Made by a program: the position numbers and the translations under genes. This document shows positions 58,436 through 64,000 of a DNA stretch of 64,000 nucleotides, one piece after another. Source of the DNA: Azospirillum sp. SYSU D00513 (lineage in GTDB: Bacteria; Pseudomonadota; Alphaproteobacteria; Azospirillales; Azospirillaceae); assembly GCF_017356015.1 (NCBI RefSeq), contig NZ_JAFIQV010000003.1, positions 124,001 through 188,000 on the forward strand, read 5' to 3'. Position 1 is the stretch's first letter, and the number at the start of each line of letters is the position of its first letter. The notes beneath the pieces are model-generated. The model saw only the letters and a list, made by a program, of their open reading frames with translations. It had not been told where the DNA came from and did not search any database.

Positions 58436-59230
58436 CTACGGCCCGACGCGGCGCTCCAGTTCCGGCCGGTGGTTGGCCCAGTTCTCGGCGACCCATTCGG
58501 ACGCCGGGCGGTCGTAATAGTTCCAGGGCAGATCGCGGCTGTTGAGCCCGACGAAATGCGCGCCGGCGCGTCCCAGGATCGGGCGCTTGGGCCAGAGCGG
58601 CGAGCAGATGGACACCTCGGCGGTGGAGACTACATGCGCCGGCCGGCCGAGGTCGAGGGCGACGACCTGAAGCCCCTGCTCGTCGAGTTCCGAGGTCAGG
58701 GGTGCCGCATGCGTCTCCAGCACCGTGAGGAGGGCCCTCTCAAGGTCATGGCCGGGCGGCAGGCCGCGGATGCCGGCGTTGCGCGGATCCGGCCGGGTCA
58801 TGCCGGTGAAGGCTCCGTGCGCCAGCTCCACATCGGCGGCGATCAGGCAGCGCGGCTCGGATTCCTCAAGCCAGGCGGCCATGGCGCCCGGCATGTCCCA
58901 GAGGATGCAGTCATTGTCGAGGGAGACCTCGTAGCGGTCGGGGAAGCAGCGCGGGGGCGCGAACTTCCAGGCGACGCCTTCCGCCATGCCGTCGTCGAAC
59001 CAGCGGCGCAGCCTGTCCGGAAAGCCGCCGGCGGCGCGCCACTCCACCCCGTCCGGAACGGAGCCCGTGCGCGCCCGCGCCTCCTCCAGCGACAGGGAGT
59101 TCACGACGACGGCGTAGGCGGCGTCCTCGCCGAACAGCCGGCGCGCGCCCCGGATGGACAGGCGCAGCGCCTCGAATCCCAGAGGGCTGACGTCCCCGAT
59201 GGTCCATCGCACCCCGACACGCCGCTTCAT
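58436..59230 (-). CDS. Possible GT-A glycosyltransferase-like protein
   Basis: A 264-residue protein. The block YEVSLDNDCILWDMPGAM has a D-x-D (Asp-Asn-Asp) following a hydrophobic strand, as in GT-A glycosyltransferases, and the neighbours are sugar-modifying genes. The N-terminus (GVRWTIGDVSPLGFEALRLS) reads like a small sensor of nucleotide-sugar folds, but no signature confirms it. GGAGAGG lies seven bases before the ATG. Divergent from the PIG-L gene over 187 bases. Confidence 0.6.
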   Translation of the reverse strand: MKRRVGVRWTIGDVSPLGFEALRLSIRGARRLFGEDAAYAVVVNSLSLEEARARTGSVPDGVEWRAAGGFPDRLRRWFDDGMAEGVAWKFAPPRCFPDRYEVSLDNDCILWDMPGAMAAWLEESEPRCLIAADVELAHGAFTGMTRPDPRNAGIRGLPPGHDLERALLTVLETHAAPLTSELDEQGLQVVALDLGRPAHVVSTAEVSICSPLWPKRPILGRAGAHFVGLNSRDLPWNYYDRPASEWVAENWANHRPELERRVGP

Positions 59231-59417
59231 GCACCGACCTCTCCGTCCGGAACGAACCCCGGATAAGACGGCGCGTCCGCGACGCGGGGCAACCGCCTCT
59301 TTGGAAGCTGTCCCATTTGGGATGAAGCCCGCGCACGTACCGCCTCTGCGTCCCGCAACTCTGGCCGGGGTCCCCTGTTCCGACCATTCGCCTTCTGGTT
59401 TCCATGATCGGAACGAC

Positions 59418-60266
59418 ATGCCGGACACACACGCGATTGCCGCCGCGAACGCCGCGATCCCCTCGCTGCTGACGGACAGTGCCGAGCGCGCCATGGTCGT
59501 CGTCGCCCATCCCGACGACGAAACCATCGGGGCCGGGGCGCGGATCGGACGCTTCAGGGAGGCGCTGGTCGTCCATGTGACGGACGGCGCGCCGCGTTCG
59601 GGCGCCGACGCGCGCAACGCCGGCTGCGCCACCTGGCAGGACTATGCGGCCCTGCGCCGCCGCGAACTGGAAGCGGCCGTGGCGCTGGCGGGCCTGCCCG
59701 CCGGCCGGTTGCTGGAATTGGGATATCCGGACCAGGGCGCCTCCCTGGACATGACCGCGCCGGCGCGGCGGATCGCCGCCCTGATCAAGGAGCACCGGCC
59801 TCACCGGCTGCTGACCCAGCCTTACGAGGGCGGGCACCCCGACCACGACGCGACCGCCTTCGCCGCGCACGCCGCCCTGGCGCTGCTCCGCCGCGAGGGG
59901 CACCCGCTGCCCGCCGTGGAGGAGATGGCCTCCTACCAGGACGGGGACGGCGACGGGGTGACCAGCTTCCAGGAGTTCCTGCCGCTGCCGGGCCAGCCAG
60001 TCCGCACGGTCCGCCTCGACGGGACGGAGCGCGCGCTCAAGCGGCGGATGCTCGACGCCCATGCGAGTCAGGCGGCGACGCTGTCGCCCTTCCGCGACGA
60101 CGTCGAGCGTTACCGTGACGCGCCTCTTTACGACTTCACCCGCACGCCGCACGCGGGATTGCTGAACTATGAGCGTTTCGACTGGGGCATGACGGGGGAG
60201 CGTTGGCGCGGGCTGGCCTCCGACGCGCTCGCCGCGCTGGGGCTGGAGGACACGGCATGGCGCTGA
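59418..60266 (+). CDS. PIG-L family N-acetylsugar deacetylase with EF-hand-like loop
   Basis: A 282-residue zinc enzyme of the PIG-L/LmbE family. AHPDDETIGAGAR (His31, Asp33, Asp34) and the second site EGGHPDHDAT (near 142) are the metal ligands. Family members remove acetyl groups from GlcNAc-type sugars in glycolipid or mycothiol-like pathways. Unusually, residues 175-186 read DGDGDGVTSFQE, a perfect EF-hand calcium loop, in the loop that precedes the C-terminal half. First of four overlapping or touching genes. Confidence 0.92.
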   Translation: MPDTHAIAAANAAIPSLLTDSAERAMVVVAHPDDETIGAGARIGRFREALVVHVTDGAPRSGADARNAGCATWQDYAALRRRELEAAVALAGLPAGRLLELGYPDQGASLDMTAPARRIAALIKEHRPHRLLTQPYEGGHPDHDATAFAAHAALALLRREGHPLPAVEEMASYQDGDGDGVTSFQEFLPLPGQPVRTVRLDGTERALKRRMLDAHASQAATLSPFRDDVERYRDAPLYDFTRTPHAGLLNYERFDWGMTGERWRGLASDALAALGLEDTAWR

Positions 60267-61321
60267 CGGTGCTGAGCGTCGCCTACCCCTTCGCCCCGGT
60301 CATGCCGGACTCCGTCGGCGGCGCCGAACAGGTGCTGGGAATCCTCGACCGCGCCCTGACGGCGGCGGGGCACCGGTCCCTGGTGATCGCCTGCGAGGGG
60401 TCGCGCGTCGCGGGCAGGCTGCTGCCCGTTCCGGCCGTGCGGGGCCGCATCGACGATGCCGTCCGCACGGCGGGGCATGCCGTCGTCCGCCGCGCGGTGC
60501 GCGAGGCGCTGGCGTGCCATCCCGTGGACATCGTCCATCTGCACGGCATCGATTTCCACGCCTACCTGCCGCAGCCCAGCGTGCCCAGCCTGGTGACGCT
60601 GCACCTGCCGCCGGGCTGGTACCCGCCGGAGGTTTTCGCGGCGGCGCGCCCCAACATGCACATGGTCTGCGTATCGGCCTCGCAGGAGCGCGCCTGCCCG
60701 CCGGGCACCCGGCTCCTCCCCCACATCGGCAACGGGGTGGAGTTGGAGCGGCTGTCCGGGAGGGTCTCCAAGCGGAACTTCGCCCTGGCGCTCGGGCGGC
60801 TGTGCCCGGAAAAGGGGTTCCACCACGCGCTGGACGCCGCCCGGCTCGCCGGCATCCCGCTGCTGATCGGCGGGCAGGTCTTCCCCTACGAGGCGCACGA
60901 GCGCTATTTCGCGGAAGAGATCCGGCCCCGGCTGGGCGGCGGGAGCCGCTTCCTCGGCCCGGTCGGCGGGGCGCGCAAGCGCCGGCTGATCGCCGCCGCG
61001 CGCTGCCTGCTGGTGCCGAGCTTGGCACCGGAGACCAGTTCGCTGGTCGCCATGGAGGCAATGGCCGCCGGCACGCCGGTGGTCGCCTTCCGCAGCGGCG
61101 CGCTGGCGGAGATCGTGGAGCCGGGCGTCACCGGATTCCTCGTGGAGCCCGGCGACGGCGCCGCCATGGCCGGGGCGATCGGGGCCGCCGGGCGGCTCGA
61201 TCCCGAGGCCTGCCGGGCCGCGGCACGGTTGCGCTTCTCGGCACAGCGCATGGCCGGCCGTTACCTGGACCTCTACGAGCGGCTTGCCCGGCGCGCGGAC
61301 CTGAAGGCGGGGGCGGCATGA
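60257..61321 (+). CDS. Family 4 glycosyltransferase
   Basis: A 354-residue GT-B enzyme. The N-terminal DSVGGAEQVLGILDRAL acceptor-side block, HLHGIDFHAYLP, the donor-side ALALGRLCPEKGFHHALDAARLAG, and C-terminal SSLVAMEAMAAGTPVVAFRSGALAEIVEPG are typical of GT4 retaining transferases. Sugar and acceptor unknown. It overlaps the PIG-L gene by 10 bases, with GGAGGACACGGC before the ATG, and overlaps the next gene by 4. Confidence 0.92.
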   Translation: MALTVLSVAYPFAPVMPDSVGGAEQVLGILDRALTAAGHRSLVIACEGSRVAGRLLPVPAVRGRIDDAVRTAGHAVVRRAVREALACHPVDIVHLHGIDFHAYLPQPSVPSLVTLHLPPGWYPPEVFAAARPNMHMVCVSASQERACPPGTRLLPHIGNGVELERLSGRVSKRNFALALGRLCPEKGFHHALDAARLAGIPLLIGGQVFPYEAHERYFAEEIRPRLGGGSRFLGPVGGARKRRLIAAARCLLVPSLAPETSSLVAMEAMAAGTPVVAFRSGALAEIVEPGVTGFLVEPGDGAAMAGAIGAAGRLDPEACRAAARLRFSAQRMAGRYLDLYERLARRADLKAGAA

Positions 61322-62364
61322 CCCGGGCCTCCGTCGAACGGCACAGCACGCCATCCGCCCTCCCGCCACTGGAGGCGGCCGGCCTGAGGATCGCCGCGGC
61401 CCGGACCCTGCCGGCGCTCGAGGCGCTGGCCCCCGCCTGGGCCGCCCTGTGGCGGCGCGTGCCGGACGCGACCCCGTTCCAGCATCCGGCTTGGCTGATC
61501 CCGTGGTGGCGCGCCTTCGCCCATGGAGAGCTGTGGGTGCTGGCGCTGCACAGGGGCGGCCGGCTTGCCGGCGTGCTGCCCTTGTACCGGGAGCTGGACG
61601 GCAAGCTCCTGCCGCTGGGCATAGGCGTCACGGACTGGCTCGACCCGCTGGTGGAGGAGGAGCTGCCGCTCGCCCCGGTGATCGCCGCCCTGCCCTCCCT
61701 CACCGGCTGCGGGCGGGTGGAGTTCCCCGGCCTGTCCGACTGGTCGCGGCTGCGCGCCATGCCGGCGCCACCCGGCGCGCGGGAGGAGGGAGGCGTGGAG
61801 GACGTCTGCCCCACCCTGCCCCTTTCCGCCGGGGCAGCGGGGCTGGAGGACGCGATCCCGCCGAAGCAAGTCCGCAACCTGCGCCACACGCGCAGCCGTG
61901 CGCTCCGCGCGGGGGCGCTGGAGGTGGAGGCCGCCACGGCGGAGACCGCCCCAGCCCTGCTGGAGGAGCTGTTCCGCCTGCACGCCCTGCGCTGGGAGGA
62001 GCGGGGCGAACCGGGCGTGCTGGCGGATCCGGCGGTCCGCGCCTTCCATCGGGACACGGTGACGGCACTGGCCGGGGCCGGGCTGCTGCGGATGTACGGC
62101 CTGCGCATCGGCGGGCGGATCGCCGCCGTCCATTACGGCCTCGGCGACGGACGGTGCGCCTATTACTACCTCGGCGGCTTCGACCCGGAACTGGCACCAC
62201 TCGGCCCCGGCGTGCTGGCCGTCGGCCACGCCATCGCGGAAGCGCTGCGCGAAGGCGCCCGCGAGTTCGATTTCCTGCGCGGGCGCGAGGCCTACAAGTA
62301 CAAATGGGGCGCCCTGGACCGGCCGAGCTGGGCGCGCCGCTTCTCGTTGGACATTGAGCCATGA
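61318..62364 (+). CDS. GNAT/FemAB-like acyltransferase (BcsL/CelD type)
   Basis: A 348-residue protein of the GNAT/FemAB-like CelD/BcsL group. ALAPAWAALWRRVPDATPFQHPAWLIPWWRAF at 38-66 and the C-terminal FDFLRGREAYKYKWGALDRPSW are family blocks. The fold is a tandem GNAT. Such enzymes add an acyl or amino-acyl group to sugars in exopolysaccharide or sialyl-like pathways. ATGA overlap with both neighbours indicates coupled translation. Confidence 0.88.
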   Translation: MTRASVERHSTPSALPPLEAAGLRIAAARTLPALEALAPAWAALWRRVPDATPFQHPAWLIPWWRAFAHGELWVLALHRGGRLAGVLPLYRELDGKLLPLGIGVTDWLDPLVEEELPLAPVIAALPSLTGCGRVEFPGLSDWSRLRAMPAPPGAREEGGVEDVCPTLPLSAGAAGLEDAIPPKQVRNLRHTRSRALRAGALEVEAATAETAPALLEELFRLHALRWEERGEPGVLADPAVRAFHRDTVTALAGAGLLRMYGLRIGGRIAAVHYGLGDGRCAYYYLGGFDPELAPLGPGVLAVGHAIAEALREGAREFDFLRGREAYKYKWGALDRPSWARRFSLDIEP

Positions 62365-62897
62365 CCGCACCCGGCACCGATCGCGCCCTTCTCGGCCGCG
62401 CCACCCTTTCGGTGGAGATGGTCATCCGCCTCTGCGAGGAGGGGGATTTGCCTGCGCTGGAATGGATGGGACTGTACAGCCGTGACCGCGCCATCATCCA
62501 CGGCGCCTTCGAGGCGCAATGCCGCGGCGACGGGCTGATGCTGCTGGGGCTAACCGGCGGATTCCCGGTTGGGCAGGTGTGGATCGATTTCGAGCGCGGG
62601 AAGGAGGAGACCGTCGCCTATCTCTGGGCGGTGCGCAGCTTCTACCCGCTGCACGGCATCGGCATCGGCCGTCATCTGATGACCGCCGCCGAAGCGCTGC
62701 TGCGCGAACGCGGCATCCACCGCGCCGAACTCGGCGTCGAGCGCTCCAACGAGGCGGCGCTACGCTTCTACGAGCGGCTGGGCTGGCGCGTGGCCGGCGA
62801 ACTGACGGAGACGAACCGCGTCACGGCGGCGGACGGAACGCTGGTCGAGGAGACCCTCGACCAGTGGCTGATGGCGAAGGATCTGGGGAAGGCCTGA
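62361..62897 (+). CDS. GNAT family N-acetyltransferase
   Basis: A 178-residue acetyltransferase. The acetyl-CoA loop is LHGIGIGRHLMTAAEALLRERGI (R/Q-x-x-G-x-G type), followed by ELGVERSNEAALRFYERLGWRVAG. No signal peptide. The substrate cannot be told; the setting suggests an amino sugar freed by the PIG-L enzyme. Overlaps the gene before by four bases (ATGA). Last gene of the run. Confidence 0.92.
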   Translation: MTAPGTDRALLGRATLSVEMVIRLCEEGDLPALEWMGLYSRDRAIIHGAFEAQCRGDGLMLLGLTGGFPVGQVWIDFERGKEETVAYLWAVRSFYPLHGIGIGRHLMTAAEALLRERGIHRAELGVERSNEAALRFYERLGWRVAGELTETNRVTAADGTLVEETLDQWLMAKDLGKA

Positions 62898-63019
62898 CGT
62901 CCCGAACCGCGCGTATTCTTGCGGCAGCGGCGGGCCAGGACGCGTGGGGCAAGAGCCGGCTGGAAGAAAAGCACGGCTTCGGTATCATGCCGGCCGAACG
63001 CGTTCTTACCGGCCAGGCC

Positions 63020-64000
63020 ATGCAATCGCCCTCCTCCCGTCTTCTCTCCGCCCTGCTGGAAGCCGAACGCGCGCTCGGGCGCTTGGCCGAGGCGATGCAG
63101 GATCCCGTGCGGCGCGGTCGGCTCTGGGCGGACGCCGCGCGGCGTGACGCCTGCGCCGCGGCACGGTTGGACGGCGTGGCGGTGGACCCCACGGATTTCC
63201 TGATCGCCACGGTCAGCCCGGACCTCGTCCCGCACGCCGGGCGGGGGACCGCGCAGTCGGTCCGCTCGCTGTGGCAGGGGGCGCTCTTCACGCAGGGGCG
63301 CCTGGCGGCACCGGCCCGGCGCATGTCCCGCCCTTCCCCGCCGCGTTCCGGCGGCGCCGCGGCCGATGCCTGGCGCGCGGTGGCGGAACTGGAAGCCGAC
63401 ATGGCCGATCTGAGCCGTTTCGACCGTGAGGAGGACACGTTCGACGGAGTTCCCTCCGAGGGAATGGATGCCGAGGCACCGGCCCCCTGGTCGCTCGGCT
63501 GGCTGGAATCCCTCTGGCGCTGCCTTCAGGCGGAGATCTCGGGGCGCGATCCGGGGCGGCTGGTCTTCTCGGCGGAGCGCGAGACCGAGGCGAGCGCCCT
63601 GCTCGCCCGCATCGAGGCCGCCGGGGAAGAGCCGGCGATGCTCGGCGCGGTCGGCATGCTGGCCGGCCTGCTCCGCCCGGCGCCCGATTTGCGGACGCCC
63701 GGTTGGGCGGTCGCGCCGGCCCGCCTCATGGCGGCGCTGGCCGTCGGGCGGAACTGCCGGGCTTCCAACGTCTGGCTGCCCATGGCCGCGGCGCTCCAGA
63801 CCGACCGCACGACGGCCCAGATCGCCGCGCGCGGCCGGGACGAGGACTGGCGCGTCTGGCTGGCGGAGATGGTGGCGGAGGCCGCCCGCCGGGAGCGCCA
63901 GCGCGCCGCGGCGCTGGACCAGGCCGCCGAGACCTGGCGGCGGCGCGTGGGATTGCGCCGGCGCAACTCCCGCCTGCCCGAGGTCATGGACGGGCTGTTC
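63020..64000 (+). CDS. DUF1612-like protein, cut by the window end
   Basis: Open for 327 codons to the window edge with no stop, so the C-terminus is missing. The start LLEAERALGRLAEAM, DACAAARLDGVAVDPTDFL, and WLPMAAALQ then RRRNSRLPEVMDGLF near the edge match the DUF1612/helix-turn-helix proteins of alphaproteobacteria, which end with a DNA-binding domain. Most examples I know are plasmid-borne and unstudied. ATG at 62987 is an alternative start. 122 bases separate it from the acetyltransferase gene. Confidence 0.75.
   Translation, partial: MQSPSSRLLSALLEAERALGRLAEAMQDPVRRGRLWADAARRDACAAARLDGVAVDPTDFLIATVSPDLVPHAGRGTAQSVRSLWQGALFTQGRLAAPARRMSRPSPPRSGGAAADAWRAVAELEADMADLSRFDREEDTFDGVPSEGMDAEAPAPWSLGWLESLWRCLQAEISGRDPGRLVFSAERETEASALLARIEAAGEEPAMLGAVGMLAGLLRPAPDLRTPGWAVAPARLMAALAVGRNCRASNVWLPMAAALQTDRTTAQIAARGRDEDWRVWLAEMVAEAARRERQRAAALDQAAETWRRRVGLRRRNSRLPEVMDGLF

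Overview
The window is one contiguous stretch of GC-rich chromosome from an alphaproteobacterium, most likely Rhodospirillales and close to Azospirillum. This is inferred from gene content, not from a database search: a GapR-type nucleoid protein, a fused TrpE(G) anthranilate synthase behind a Trp-codon leader peptide, the rnhB-ccrM pair, ETF-quinone oxidoreductase, and a dciA-dsbA-smc block beside mutY. Genes are tightly packed on both strands. I see no rRNA, CRISPR array, transposase, integrase or phage gene. Most of the window is core genome with a few accessory-looking patches.

Layout. 1-4.1 kb: gapR, then trpE(G) on the minus strand with its attenuator and the short trpL gene, then two unknown minus-strand genes. 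4.07-4.22 kb: adjacent tRNA-Asn and tRNA-Asp. 4.3-10.1 kb: two small unknown genes, a TerC-family membrane protein, a PAP2 phosphatase, purC and a large FHA-domain protein. 10.3-15.7 kb: a PBP4-type peptidase, an EEP-family hydrolase, a stand-alone MbtH-like gene, two related small proteins (one FlaG-like) and ETF-QO. 15.9-24.4 kb: uracil-DNA glycosylase, soluble lytic transglycosylase, moaB, a small-molecule kinase, a TPR protein, ispE and a radical SAM protein.

24.5-39.3 kb: small secreted or Cys-rich proteins, a double cold-shock protein, a YchJ-like protein, an EF-hand protein, a small lipoprotein, rnhB and ccrM (with clustered GANTC sites in front), a SHOCT protein, a DUF1194 protein and mutY, the divergent dciA-dsbA-smc operon, then a decayed membrane-protein gene and a SLATT-like membrane protein. 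39.5-43.5 kb: a metallo-beta-lactamase-fold hydrolase, a FAD oxidoreductase, a lipoprotein, a CBS protein and a LuxR-type response regulator. 43.9-55.3 kb, all minus: a large alpha-2-macroglobulin that has lost its thioester motif, an aminotransferase, small unknown proteins, an SLC13 permease and an AsmA protein. 55.5-58.4 kb: a three-gene operon of two unknown proteins and a putative miniature 2H phosphoesterase. 58.4-62.9 kb: a probable glycoconjugate locus (GT-like protein, PIG-L deacetylase, family 4 glycosyltransferase and two acetyltransferases, four of them overlapping). The window ends inside a DUF1612-like gene.

Several neighbours make functional sense together. Genome maintenance and replication genes (rnhB, ccrM, mutY, dciA, smc) sit within 10 kb. 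Cell-wall and envelope functions recur (PBP4, lytic transglycosylase, TPR protein, A2M, AsmA). The overlapping genes of the 59.4-62.9 kb locus are probably co-translated. The best candidates for undescribed biology are the 55.5-58.4 kb operon, the glycoconjugate locus (whose deacetylase carries an EF-hand-like loop), the orphan MbtH and the SLATT-like protein beside a pseudogene.
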